A DNA stretch of 64,000 nt, from positions 1 through 64,000 of the forward strand of contig DATKDU010000207.1 in the NCBI GenBank assembly GCA_035512595.1, in the 5' to 3' direction. Shown piece after piece: positions 28,430 through 36,719 of the stretch (position 1 is the first letter of the stretch; each line of letters begins with the position of its first letter). This DNA is from DATKDU01 sp035512595. GTDB taxonomy: Bacteria > Planctomycetota > Planctomycetia > Pirellulales > Pirellulaceae. A model generated the notes under the pieces. The model ran no database searches and had not been told where the DNA came from. It saw only the letters and a program-made list of their open reading frames with translations. Made by a program: the position numbers and the translations under genes.

Positions 28430-28743
28430 CGGGCATTTTTTGGCCGTGGAAAAAGCCCCAAAGTGCTTATCACTTATCCACCTCATGCTCCAAATCCACC
28501 GTCCTGGACCCCGAGAAGGCGGAAGGGGCGAATTGGGCGTGCGCAAACGCGCTAGCGCCGACCACTGCAAAACGGGGATTTTTTTAACGCAACGTCTATT
28601 CAGCAAAGAAGTTGTGTCACGCCGCCCACTGCCAAATTCGCGCTGGCAGCCTGCGGGCGACGCGAGCCGGAGGGACCCGCAGCCAGGTTTCTGGCCCCGG
28701 CCCCCGGCACCGGAGTGGTGAGAGCGTGTGAATGAATTGGGGG

Positions 28744-28845
28744 AAATGCAAAATGATCAATGCAAAATGCAAAATGCAAAAGTCAGCAAGGCATTTTCAT
28801 CGACGCATTTTGACTTTTGCACGTTGCATTGGACATTTTGCATTA
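28744..28845. repeat. Facing 7-bp-period arms (ATGCAAA / TTTGCAT)
   Basis: Heptamers ATGCAAA(A) at 28744-28782 face TTTTGAC/TTTTGCA/CATTGGA units at 28801-28845. Same architecture as the TGACCAA elements but a different unit. Confidence 0.8.
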
Positions 28846-28984
28846 CCATCAGGGGGCTGACGCCCCCCGCTCGCCAGTCATCAGGGGGCTGACGCCCCCC
28901 GCTCGCCGATCCCCCGCTCGCCGATCCCCCGCTCGCCAGTCATCAGGGGGCTGACGCCCCCCGCTCGCCGATCCCCCGCTCAAC
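28846..28984. repeat. CATCAGGGGGCTGACGCC repeat block
   Basis: Three full copies of a 29-bp unit beginning CATCAGGGGGCTGACGCC and ending CCCCGCTCGCC, plus partial GATCCCCCGCTCGCC copies between them. Other blocks occur at 186-245 and 59601-59663. Spacers are only a few bases, so it is not a CRISPR array. Confidence 0.85.
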
Positions 28985-28991
28985 GATCCTC

Positions 28992-30407
28992 CTACCGCTG
29001 TCCCCGAATCACCGGCTGGGCTGCTGTCCCCTGGCGGGCCGCCATGCGAGCCTGGCCCGTCGCTTTCGCTTCGGCCAGGATCTGCTGGATGAGTGCCGCC
29101 GAGGCGCCGTCGATCACGAGCACCTCGCTTTGACCCTGCGGGTTGTCCGCCGATCGCAACACGCAGACCAGTTCCGTCCGCGCGCCGCCGGCGGGCGGAG
29201 TGAGTGGCGACGTGATGCCGGCGGCAAATGGTTGCGGTGGAGCGACGTCGGCATTCGGCGGTGTTTCGAGGGGCGCAGTGGCCACGGCGGGACTGGACTG
29301 AACCAGGCCACGATCCGCCGCCGGCTCTTCGTGCGACACGAGGCGACCCTCACCCCGGCCCTCTCCCAATGGGAGAGGGGGAATAGCGCGCTGATAGACC
29401 GCCTGCAAGTTGAACTTGTCGAGCTGAGAGTGGATTGCCGCCGGGCCGGCATAGATCCCTTCGCCGTCGGCCGGATCGTCGGCATTGCAGACTCCGATGA
29501 GCTGTCCGGCCGCGTTGAACAGGCCGCCGCCGCTGCGACCCTGGGCCGGCCGGCCGCCAACGGTCAGATTGGGCCGGTTGGCGTAGCGATTGACCGCGTG
29601 AATCTTCGACCGCTCGACGGTTGGATCCTGCCCTTCGCTACAGCCGACCGTGAACACCACGTCCTGCGGCCGCACGATGTCGCTGGGCGCGGCCACGATT
29701 GCCGGCGCGACCTTCACACCCGGCCAGATGGAGAGGAGTGCGATATCGAGGTGTTCGTCGTAGTCGAGCAGCTCCCCGGCCACCGGCGAGCGAGCCCCCG
29801 GTGCAAACAGCTCGACCTCGATCTTCCCTTTGCCGCCGCTGCTCTTGAACAGATGGCCGCAGGTCAGGACGAGCGCTTCGTGCTGCTGCGATTGCTCGTC
29901 GAAGTGGGTGTCGATGATCGTCCCCGTGCCGACGCCCCAGCTCCCTTCCTCTTGCACCTTCAGTCGCACCGTGGCCGCCAGGGCCCGCTGCTCGGCAGTG
30001 GGTGTTTGCGCGGCCGCCTGCGAAGGATCGGGGGATTGCCCGCGAACCAGCGGCGCACTGCCGGCGGTTGCCAGCGACCGTTGATCGAGTTCGCGGGGCA
30101 TTTGCCCGCGGGAGATCATCTGCACCAGGTCGTCGTACGTCGTCACGCCCGCGAACCGCTGCACCTCGCGATCGCCGGCAAACAAGACGAACGTCGGGTA
30201 GGCGACGATGCGGTACTGCCGGGCGAGCTGCGGCTCGCGGGTCACATCGACCTGCCGGATAGGAAATTTTTCGCTGGCCAGCCGCTGCACGACCGGCTGC
30301 ATCGCCCGGCAGGGCTGGCAGCGGGGATCGGTGAACTCGACCAGGGTGACGTCGCTGGCGCCGCCGGACAGCGCAGCGAAAAGCACGAGACTGTAGCAGC
30401 CGCTCAT
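28992..30407 (-). CDS. Exported thioredoxin-like plus trypsin-like serine protease fusion
   Basis: 471 residues. A short signal peptide (CYSLVLFAALSGGAS) is followed by a thioredoxin fold (residues about 20-105: VEFTDPRCQPCRAMQPVV with redox CQPC, and the cis-Pro segment IVAYPTFVLF). An S1-type protease domain (about 145-320) has a triad plausible as His in LTCGHLF, Asp in DIALLS and Ser in GRSGGGLFN. A low-complexity C-terminus contains PPLPLGEGRGEG, encoded by the dispersed repeat at about 29350-29385. The start at 30407 has an AAGGAGG site; the longer frame does not. Probably a periplasmic protein-quality enzyme. Confidence 0.85.
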   Translation of the reverse strand: MSGCYSLVLFAALSGGASDVTLVEFTDPRCQPCRAMQPVVQRLASEKFPIRQVDVTREPQLARQYRIVAYPTFVLFAGDREVQRFAGVTTYDDLVQMISRGQMPRELDQRSLATAGSAPLVRGQSPDPSQAAAQTPTAEQRALAATVRLKVQEEGSWGVGTGTIIDTHFDEQSQQHEALVLTCGHLFKSSGGKGKIEVELFAPGARSPVAGELLDYDEHLDIALLSIWPGVKVAPAIVAAPSDIVRPQDVVFTVGCSEGQDPTVERSKIHAVNRYANRPNLTVGGRPAQGRSGGGLFNAAGQLIGVCNADDPADGEGIYAGPAAIHSQLDKFNLQAVYQRAIPPLPLGEGRGEGRLVSHEEPAADRGLVQSSPAVATAPLETPPNADVAPPQPFAAGITSPLTPPAGGARTELVCVLRSADNPQGQSEVLVIDGASAALIQQILAEAKATGQARMAARQGTAAQPVIRGQR

Positions 30408-30860
30408 GGCTTCCCTCCTTGGATCGTTCCGCAGGGAAGCCGCGGCAAAGCGGGTCAGCATCCCTGCTGTCGTGGGACTCGCGCCGAGGCGCGAGCTGCC
30501 GCCGGCATCCCATCCTGGGTGCCGACGGCGGGTTAAGAACCGGCGTGGTTGCGGGGTCGCCGGTTCGCGGAAGGAGCAATGTGTGCCAGCCTGGAGAAAA
30601 GGGCAAGAGCAGTTTTTTTACCGATCACCTGTCAGCGAGTGACTGATGATGGACTCGATTCTCAAGACGCGACCAGGTCACGCTAGCAGCAGGACGGCCG
30701 ACGTCAGAATCCGCGGACGATGCGAACTTCGCCCCCATCTCGCACGTTTCGTGGTTCTCTTGCCGGCCCGGCGGCAACACTGCGGGTACTCCCCGTTGCC
30801 CGCCGCGGCTTTCATAATGCGCCATTGTCCGCCGGTTCACATTCACTGCGGAGGCTCACC
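30408..30860. other. Divergent intergenic region, 453 bp
   Basis: Between the fusion protease and the epimerase. Apart from the ribosome binding sites (AAGGAGG complement at about 30412-30420, GCGGAGG before 30861) I see no repeat family or convincing frame. Confidence 0.4.
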
Positions 30861-32036
30861 ATGCGACGATTGACTGCCGTGCTCTCGCTGCTGTCCTGCT
30901 GGCTGCTGGCCTCCGCGATAGGCCAGGACGACCAGCCCAAGAAACCCCGTCCGCTCCAGAACCCAAGACCGAAAAACGCTGCCATGGGAATCGAGAAATC
31001 CAGCTTCGGCAAAACCAAAGCAGGCGCCGAGGTCCAGCTTTACACGTGCCGGAACGCCAATGGCCTGGTCCTCAAGGTGATGACTTACGGCGCGACGGTC
31101 GTCTCGATGGAAACCCCCGACAAGTTGGGGAACGTGCGGAACATCCAGCTCGGATTCTCCAAGCTCGACGGGTATCTCGCGCGGCATCCCTACTTCGGCT
31201 CGACCGTCGGCCGCTACGGCAATCGGATTGCCGGCGGGAAGTTCACGCTCGACGGCCAGGAATACAAGCTGGCCACGAACAACGGCCCCAACCACCTGCA
31301 CGGCGGGATCAAGGGCTTCGATGCCGTCGTGTGGAAGGGGGAGGAAGTGAAAACCGCTGACTCGGTCGGCGTGAAGTTCTCGTACACGAGCAAGGACGGC
31401 GAGGAAGGTTATCCCGGAACGCTGCACGTGACCGCAACCTACACGCTGACCAATGCCAACGAGATGCGGATCGATTACGCGGCGACGACCGACAAGCCGA
31501 CGGTGCTGAACCTGACCAACCATTGCTACTGGAACCTGGGGGGCGCGGGGAGCGGCCAGATTCTGGAGCACGTGCTGACGATCCATGCCGACAAGTACCT
31601 GCCGATCGACGCCACGAGCATTCCGACCGGCGAGCTGGCGGACGTCAAGGGAACGCCGATGGACTTTACTTCGCCGCACAAGATCGGCGCGCGGATCGGC
31701 GAGCTCAAGCAGCCGCCGCACCAGACGAAGGGGTACGACCACTGCTACGTCCTGCGGGGTCAGGAGGGAAAGCTATCGCCGTGCGCCTTCGCCCACGATC
31801 CGGCCAGCGGCCGAACGATGGAGATCAGCACCACCGAGCCGGGGGTGCAGCTCTACTGCGGCAATTTCCTCGACGGCGGGGAAGGCACCGGCGGCTACAA
31901 ACAGCACGACGCCTTCTGCCTGGAGACGCAGCACTTCCCCGACTCGCCCAACCAGCCGGAATTCCCCAGCACGGTCCTGCGGCCGGGTGAGACGTTCAGG
32001 TCTACGACGGTACACAAGTTTGGGGTGCGGAAGTAG
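30861..32036 (+). CDS. galM: Aldose 1-epimerase (mutarotase), exported
   Basis: 391 residues. A signal peptide (LTAVLSLLSCWLLASAIGQ) precedes a complete GalM fold interconverting alpha and beta anomers of hexoses. Conserved are STVGRYGNRIAGGKF, NGPNHLHGGIKGFD (His), LNLTNHCYWNLGG (second catalytic His), GYDHCYVL and the C-terminal FCLETQHFPDSPNQPEFPSTVLRPGE with the catalytic Glu. ATG at 30861 follows GCGGAGG. Periplasmic location is inferred. Confidence 0.93.
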   Translation: MRRLTAVLSLLSCWLLASAIGQDDQPKKPRPLQNPRPKNAAMGIEKSSFGKTKAGAEVQLYTCRNANGLVLKVMTYGATVVSMETPDKLGNVRNIQLGFSKLDGYLARHPYFGSTVGRYGNRIAGGKFTLDGQEYKLATNNGPNHLHGGIKGFDAVVWKGEEVKTADSVGVKFSYTSKDGEEGYPGTLHVTATYTLTNANEMRIDYAATTDKPTVLNLTNHCYWNLGGAGSGQILEHVLTIHADKYLPIDATSIPTGELADVKGTPMDFTSPHKIGARIGELKQPPHQTKGYDHCYVLRGQEGKLSPCAFAHDPASGRTMEISTTEPGVQLYCGNFLDGGEGTGGYKQHDAFCLETQHFPDSPNQPEFPSTVLRPGETFRSTTVHKFGVRK

Positions 32037-32103
32037 AACGGACCGGCTTGCTGCTGCGGACCGCATGACGGCTGAAAAATCGCTGACCAGCGGCACTCCC
32101 GTG

Positions 32104-33126
32104 CTACGACACCAACACTCCCCGATGACGCCGCAGCCGGTTGAGATGCGGCTTGTCGAGGATCTGAAACGGACTGGCGAGCGGCCGCCATGATTCGCCG
32201 CACTGGCTGATCAAGGAATCGTCAATCGGGCCCAGTCGATTGGCGGCAAGCTGAAGATACGGCACTTGTGCCGGGTCGAGGTCCATCAGCCGGCAGACGG
32301 TGGCATCGACGGCGGCGGGAACGGTGCCGACGACGAGCAATCCCATCGACTTCTTGGTTCCCATGATCGGCCCGTCCCCCTCCATGCAGTCGATGCCGTC
32401 CACGATGGCGATCGTCTTGGGGAGCGAGGCGTTGATGTCGTAGACCGTCTCGGGAATGCCGTTGTGGTGCAGGACGTTCTTGGGCCAGCCGTACTTGATG
32501 CCGGGGATGACGCCATACATGTTCTTGAGCGCGGCGGTGACCCCCATCCAGTGGTGCGTCTTCATCTTGGGCATCGAGACGATCAGATCGGCTTCGAGGA
32601 CCGCTCGCGGAAAGTGAAATCCCGGCAGCTTGCACATGCGGCCGCCGTTCTTGACGAAGCCAAGCTCGTCGTAGTTCAGATCGGCAAATGTGAGCTTACC
32701 GCTGTCGAGGGCGTCGGCGACCCCCGACTCGACGAGAGCCATCTCCGTATCGCGGAGGTGTCCCGGCCCTTCGCCGACCGTGACGGCCGCTCCCCACAAG
32801 CGAAAGACTTCGGCCGCGGCAAGGATCACGGCCGGATGCGTCGTCATGTGGGGCGCTGATCGCGTCGGCTCGACGAGGTTGGGCTTGAGGAGCACGCGTT
32901 TGCCACGAACCTCCTCGACATTCAGCCCAGTTGCCACCAAGCCATCACGAATCGGCCGCACCAGATCGCCGTCGTAGCGTTGGTGCCGGGCGATGAAAAC
33001 GCCGGCCCTTTCGCGAAACCAGCGGCGCACAAGCCCCGCGCCAAAGAGCGCGCCGGCGCAAATGCCGCCCCCCACGAGGAGCGTCCGGCGGGAAAGGTTT
33101 CCGGGCTGGTTGGCAGGTAAGGTCAT
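32104..33126 (-). CDS. DUF362 family protein with Tat-like signal
   Basis: 340 residues. The N-terminus SRRTLLVGGGICAGALFGAGLV resembles a twin-arginine signal. The DUF362 core includes VLLKPNLVEP, VTVGEGPGH, ADLIVSMPKMKTHHWMGVTAALKNMYG, VDGIDCMEGDGP and VDATVCRLMDLDP. The family is of unknown function, sometimes linked to iron-sulphur proteins, but no Cys-rich ferredoxin motif is seen here. Confidence 0.88.
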   Translation of the reverse strand: MTLPANQPGNLSRRTLLVGGGICAGALFGAGLVRRWFRERAGVFIARHQRYDGDLVRPIRDGLVATGLNVEEVRGKRVLLKPNLVEPTRSAPHMTTHPAVILAAAEVFRLWGAAVTVGEGPGHLRDTEMALVESGVADALDSGKLTFADLNYDELGFVKNGGRMCKLPGFHFPRAVLEADLIVSMPKMKTHHWMGVTAALKNMYGVIPGIKYGWPKNVLHHNGIPETVYDINASLPKTIAIVDGIDCMEGDGPIMGTKKSMGLLVVGTVPAAVDATVCRLMDLDPAQVPYLQLAANRLGPIDDSLISQCGESWRPLASPFQILDKPHLNRLRRHRGVLVS

Positions 33127-33137
33127 GCGATCTCCGC

Positions 33138-34082
33138 TTAGCCCGCTCGTCCACGATCGGAAACAAGCAACGCCAGGGAATTGTTCTGTGCGGCCAGCGC
33201 CAAGAGCGCCAGCTTGTGCGGCGAGCGGTCGTGCGCTTGCACGCGCCGATGCGCAGCAGCGAGCAGCTCCGCACCATTGGCCAGCTCGATGCCGTGCGCC
33301 CGCAGCCCGAGCAGCGCCCAGGCCCCAGACATCGCGGTGCTGGGCCGAATCAGCGAGCGCTGCAAGTACGCCAGCGACCGCTCTAAGTAGGTCCCGGCTG
33401 CCGGGCGGGACCTTGCGGCGCGGTCACTAACCTGGTCAGGTCCCGCCCGGCAGGCGGGACCTACTTCTCCCGCCAGCGCCAGCATGGCCAGCCCCGTTGG
33501 CTGCACGTGCGGACGCAGCGTCTGGCCAAGGACGACCGTATTGCCGTAATTGCAACCGCCGACAGGGAGCAGCCGGTCCACGAGCAGCCTGATCGCCTCG
33601 CGGACGCGGGCGTGCGTTCCCAAACCGGCACGCTTGAGTGCCAGTACGTTGAGTGCGGTCGGCTCGATCCACGAATGGGTCTTGTCGGCCCAGCTCCAGG
33701 CGACGAGCTGCGTGTCGTGTCCCATCTCCGGCGACCGCGGCATCGCGGTCCCTTTGGCTTCGAGGATCCAGTCCACGGCGCGGCGACGATGAGCCGCGTA
33801 AGCATTCCGGCTGCTGGCATCGTCCGCCGCTCGCCAGGCCAGAACTGCAAGGCCGGTTGGCCAACCGGGGGACGGCTCACTGTGGCGAATGCCGACGGCG
33901 CCGTCGCTACCCTGGCAGGAAGCAAGGAAGTCCAGCGCTGGGGCGGCTTGTCTCGCTTTACCGGCGGCAATCAGGGCCAAGGCAGCCAATGCGGTTGGCT
34001 CCGTAGCCGGCGACTGCGCAGGCGCGTAGCCGATGACCGGCTGCGCGGCGAGACTCGCGAGTGTCGAAGCAAGCCAATCCAT
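33138..34082 (-). CDS. Terpenoid-cyclase/prenyltransferase-like repeat protein with in-frame repeat
   Basis: 314 residues with alpha/alpha-toroid repeats typical of the squalene-cyclase/prenyltransferase fold (ALDFLASCQGSDGAVGI, TGLAVLAWR, EPTALNVLALKRAG, TGLAMLALAGE). No catalytic DxDD motif, so probably not a real cyclase; it may be a substrate-binding relative. Residues about 205-231 (GPACRAGP...RPAAGTYL) are encoded by the GTAG repeat at 33387-33464. It ends 11 bp before the DUF362 start, so the two are likely one operon. Confidence 0.8.
   Translation of the reverse strand: MDWLASTLASLAAQPVIGYAPAQSPATEPTALAALALIAAGKARQAAPALDFLASCQGSDGAVGIRHSEPSPGWPTGLAVLAWRAADDASSRNAYAAHRRRAVDWILEAKGTAMPRSPEMGHDTQLVAWSWADKTHSWIEPTALNVLALKRAGLGTHARVREAIRLLVDRLLPVGGCNYGNTVVLGQTLRPHVQPTGLAMLALAGEVGPACRAGPDQVSDRAARSRPAAGTYLERSLAYLQRSLIRPSTAMSGAWALLGLRAHGIELANGAELLAAAHRRVQAHDRSPHKLALLALAAQNNSLALLVSDRGRAG
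33387..33464. repeat. GTAG-footed palindrome pair, family C, inside a coding sequence
   Basis: A 27-bp arm starting GTAGGTCCCGGCTGCCGG at 33387 and its inverted copy ending GGCGGGACCTAC at 33464, with a 24-bp spacer. Total 78 bp, a multiple of three, read in frame. Confidence 0.92.
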
Positions 34083-34977
34083 GACGCTCCTAGCCGGAGG
34101 CTAACAGCCTCCGGGATCGACCCGGAGTTCCCGGAGGTCATTGACCCCCGGCTAAGAGCATCTATCGGCTCGCCTCAATTCTGGACGGGTTAAAAACCTG
34201 TCCTACGTGCTAAACCTTGGCGGTGGCTGCGACTGAACGATTTCGTCAATTTGTGCCGGCGAGAGTTCGCGAGGACTTGGTGGGGTAGCGAATCACCAGC
34301 GGCAGGATATCGCAGCGAATGCCGAAGTCGGTATCGCGAACCATGTTCAAAGTTCAAAGTTCAAGGTTCCTCAACTTTGAACTTGGAAGCGGACGTTCGT
34401 GCGGCAATCCGCCTCGCGCAGAACGATTGTCAAACCTTGCCGGCCAGTCAAACCGTGCCGCTTCACAATGTAGCGGTGAGGGCGGCGCTAGCGATCAACG
34501 TGGAGGCTGCGGGGGCCATTTTACCGGCAAGGTTTGACCACCTTTCGGCAGCGTCAAAGTCTACGCAACGGTCGCCCTAAAGCGTGGCAGGAAAATTGTT
34601 TGCGAACGTTCAAGGTCGCTGCGCAAGGGGGACGATACCGTACTTGTCAACCGGTTCAAGCAGCCCAGCCGTCGCCGGACGGAGGAGGCTGGACCGGGCC
34701 AAGTCCGGCGGTTTTTCGGGTCAGCGGAAGACCCGACCGGCCTTGGCGGAAGACACACCCCACGTGCGAGCGACACCCACCTACCTGAAGCTCGCACCGG
34801 ACCTACCTGGTAACCGCAACCCCGCATGATACCTCCGCCTATCGGACGGGCGGAGGATCTGTCCACCGTGGAAGGGATCGCCACGCTCTTGTCGCGCGCG
34901 GCAAACCGTTCACGCAATCCGGCCGGACCGGGACATGCGCCAGTTCGATGGTTCCATCGTTAAGGAGACGTCGCTCG
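34083..34977. other. Intergenic region rich in repeats
   Basis: Contains the CCGGAGG palindromes (34094-34114 and following), a palindrome GGACGGGTT-AAA-AACCTGTCCTAC at 34183-34206 with a CTAC foot, and a facing 7-bp-period element (GTTCAAA / CTTTGAA) at 34345-34387. The last 150 bp should hold the promoter of the Cys-rich lipoprotein and include a CTCCGCC...GGCGGAG hairpin near 34843-34860. No larger gene seen. Confidence 0.5.
34246..34344 (-). CDS. 32-codon frame, possible gene remnant
   Basis: An ATG just before the 7-bp repeat opens a 32-residue frame, MVRDTDFGIRCDILPLVIRYP... ending in GTN. The composition looks like the C-terminus of a normal protein and unlike the repeats around it. 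It may be the stub of a gene cut by repeat expansion. No homology recognised. Confidence 0.25.
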   Translation of the reverse strand: MVRDTDFGIRCDILPLVIRYPTKSSRTLAGTN

Positions 34978-35763
34978 ATGAAATGGAACATTCTGGTTGG
35001 ATCGTTGGTACTAAGCGCTTGCGCTTGTACCCAGAGTTATGGTTTTGAGCTGCTGGACCGCATGCTCGGTGTCAGTGGCTGCGGCTGCGAAAGCAGTTGC
35101 TGCGAATCGAAAGGCTGCCGGTCGCGTTGCGTGCGCGTAAAGTGCTGCAACTCGTCCTGTGGCAATGGCTGTGCGAAAGCCGCGCCGAGCTGTGCAGCTC
35201 CGACGTGTGCCGCCCCAGCCCCCACGTGTGCGGCTCCCGCCCCCACCTGTGCCGCGAAGGCCCCGACCTGCGCCGCTGATCCTAGCTGCGAAGCGAAGGC
35301 CGGCTGCAACAACGGCTGCCGCGACCGCTGCAAGCGTGGTTGCCTGCTCGATCGGCTCTTCTCGTGCAACAAGCGCTGCCACAACGGTTGCGGCAATGGT
35401 TGTGCGAAGGCCGCCCCGAGCTGTGCCGCGAAGGCCCCGACCTGCGCCGCGGCTCCTAGCTGCGGAGCCAAGGCCGCTTGCCACAACGGCTGCCGTGACC
35501 GCTGCCATCGCGGTTGCCTGCTTGATCGGCTCTTCTCGTGCAACAAGCGCTGCAACAACGGTTGCAGCAACGGTTGTGCGAAGGCCGCTCCGACCTGTGC
35601 CGCTCCGGCCCCGGCTTGCGGCTGCGACGCTGCGGCTCCCGGCAAGGCGCACGCCGCTGGTGGGGACATTGCCCCGATGCCGCCGGCCCCGGTGGTCGAT
35701 CCCTCGGCCTACCTGTCCGCTCAACGTCGGGTCGTTCCGGCCTCGGCGACCTTGGTCCGCTAA
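34978..35763 (+). CDS. Cysteine-rich repeat lipoprotein
   Basis: 261 residues, about 40 of them Cys. Met-Lys then a hydrophobic stretch ends in the lipobox LSAC (Cys near residue 18), so it is probably a lipoprotein. The mature part has two nearly identical blocks of about 60 residues (GCxNGCRDRC(K/H)RGCLLDRLFSCNKRC(H/N)NGC(G/S)NGCAKAAP) joined by Pro/Ala segments with TCAAPAP repeats, and a Pro-rich tail. It could form a disulphide-linked coat or bind metal. A ribosome binding site AAGGAGA precedes the ATG and a strong terminator follows. Planctomycetes are known for Cys-rich envelopes. Confidence 0.85.
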   Translation: MKWNILVGSLVLSACACTQSYGFELLDRMLGVSGCGCESSCCESKGCRSRCVRVKCCNSSCGNGCAKAAPSCAAPTCAAPAPTCAAPAPTCAAKAPTCAADPSCEAKAGCNNGCRDRCKRGCLLDRLFSCNKRCHNGCGNGCAKAAPSCAAKAPTCAAAPSCGAKAACHNGCRDRCHRGCLLDRLFSCNKRCNNGCSNGCAKAAPTCAAPAPACGCDAAAPGKAHAAGGDIAPMPPAPVVDPSAYLSAQRRVVPASATLVR

Positions 35764-35795
35764 GGTCACGAGCAGCCTGTAAGGCTTTGACCATT

Positions 35796-35836
35796 ACGGC
35801 CTGCCACGGTGAAAACCTGGCAGGCCGTTTTTTTTT
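35796..35836 (+). terminator. Rho-independent terminator after the Cys-rich gene
   Basis: Perfect 11-bp stem ACGGCCTGCCA / TGGCAGGCCGT with an 11-base loop, followed by nine T. Confidence 0.92.
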
Positions 35837-35852
35837 GCGCTGACCTGTCGCC

Positions 35853-35882
35853 TGAGTCAGGGGTCAGGAGTCAGGGGTCGGG
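35853..35882. repeat. Tandem heptamers (TCAGGGG)
   Basis: TCAGGGG-TCAGGAG-TCAGGGG with flanking diverged copies; period 7. Single arm, no facing partner. Confidence 0.75.
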
Positions 35883-35924
35883 TGTGATAACGAATCGGCG
35901 CTTTTTCTGCGCCAAAAGACGGCC

Positions 35925-35977
35925 ACTAAGTCATCCTGCAACCGCTTAGAGAAATCACAGGATTTTCTTTAATAAGC
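35925..35977 (-). repeat. Inverted relative of the 28286-28429 direct repeats
   Basis: Reading the minus strand gives CTTATTAAAGAAAATCC followed by GATTTCTCTAAG and GGTTG, matching the 28375 copy (CTTATTAAAGAAAAATCC...GATTTCTATAAAG...) with one gap. It ends 17 bp before the phosphoesterase ATG, so it may be a regulatory site. Confidence 0.65.
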
Positions 35978-35994
35978 TCTTCTGCCTCCAACGC

Positions 35995-36486
35995 ATGCGC
36001 ATCGGAATCTTTGCCGACACTCACGACCACCTGGCCAACATCCGTTTGGCCGTGGAGCGGTTCAACGACGAGGAAGTCGAACTGGTCCTTTTCGCCGGCG
36101 ATCTAGTCTCGACGTTTGCCGTGCCGCCGCTGAGAAAGCTCCACGCGCCGCTCGTCGCCTGTTTCGGCGACAACGAAGGGAACAAGCCGGGACTCCTGGC
36201 CGGCTTTCGGCTCGTCGGCACGCTGAGCGAGCCCCCGGTGCGGCTGGTCACCGACGACGGCACGCGTTTCGTCCTGGCGCACATGAAGCGGCAATTGCGC
36301 AGCCTGGATGCCGACTACGACGTCGCCATTTTCGGCCACACGCACAAGCCGCGCATCGAGCGCGACGAATCCGGCCGGCTCCTCATCAACCCCGGCGAAA
36401 CGAGCGGCTGGACCTTCGGCCGCTCCACGATCGCCTTGTATGACACCGTGTTGCGGCAAGCGGAGTTGTGGGATTTGGGGCAATGA
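35995..36486 (+). CDS. YfcE/MJ0936-type metallophosphoesterase
   Basis: 163 residues. Calcineurin-like metal motifs are present: IFADTHDH, FAGDLVS, CFGDNEGN, and FGHTHKP near residue 118. This compact form hydrolyses phosphodiesters (MJ0936/YfcE type) in the cytoplasm. Normal length. The ATG is preceded by an AT-rich conserved repeat. Confidence 0.9.
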   Translation: MRIGIFADTHDHLANIRLAVERFNDEEVELVLFAGDLVSTFAVPPLRKLHAPLVACFGDNEGNKPGLLAGFRLVGTLSEPPVRLVTDDGTRFVLAHMKRQLRSLDADYDVAIFGHTHKPRIERDESGRLLINPGETSGWTFGRSTIALYDTVLRQAELWDLGQ

Positions 36487-36719
36487 AATGCCGCCGAATG
36501 GAGATTTCAACCGGCTCGCCCGGTTGGCAACCCATTCGGAGGGCTCGTAGCGACGCCCCCCAGGATCCCCTTCCATCGGTGATCCGGCCCGAAAGATCGG
36601 CAAACTTCGCACGACCGTCCCGGCAGAAGAGCTACTAGCGACCTAAACTTTCGTAGCGCAGCGACCGCCCGCGGTTGCAAGGGGCGTCTGGGACAACTCC
36701 GGCAAGGGAGAACGGCTTG
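36487..36719 (+). other. Possible structured leader of the GGDEF-EAL gene
   Basis: 233 bp with several short complementary segments (for example GAGCTAC...GTAGCGC and GCAGCGACCGC...GCGGTTGC) and two motifs GGCAAAC and CCTAAAC. The layout only loosely recalls a class I cyclic-di-GMP riboswitch. The hallmark ACGCAAAGC is absent, so I do not call it one. Confidence 0.25.

Larger units (their letters stand above)
27826..28991. other. Long intergenic region with promoter, direct repeats and repeat blocks
   Basis: No convincing gene in about 1.17 kb. In order it holds a consensus-like promoter with a 14-bp palindrome (27973-28010), a CCAGGA(A/G) tract of 7- and 8-bp units (about 28150-28245), two diverged 55-bp direct repeats (28286-28340 and 28375-28429), facing 7-bp-period arms (28744-28845) and a CATCAGGGGGCTGACGCC block (28846-28984). 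A 33-codon frame starts at 28019 just after the promoter. Confidence 0.6.

Noticed and set aside
28286..28480. Replication origin
   Set aside because: Only one near DnaA box (TTATCCACC) and a weaker one, no dnaA, dnaN or other origin-linked genes nearby; AT-richness alone is not enough.
28440..28721. 93-codon frame in the large intergenic gap
   Set aside because: Low-quality composition, no ribosome binding site, overlaps repeat DNA.
28846..28984. Regular repeats suggesting a CRISPR array
   Set aside because: Units follow each other with spacers of only a few bases, partial copies are mixed in, the same unit occurs elsewhere, and no cas genes are present.
36487..36719. Class I cyclic-di-GMP riboswitch
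   Set aside because: Two short motifs fit but the conserved ACGCAAAGC and GGTAGC segments are absent.
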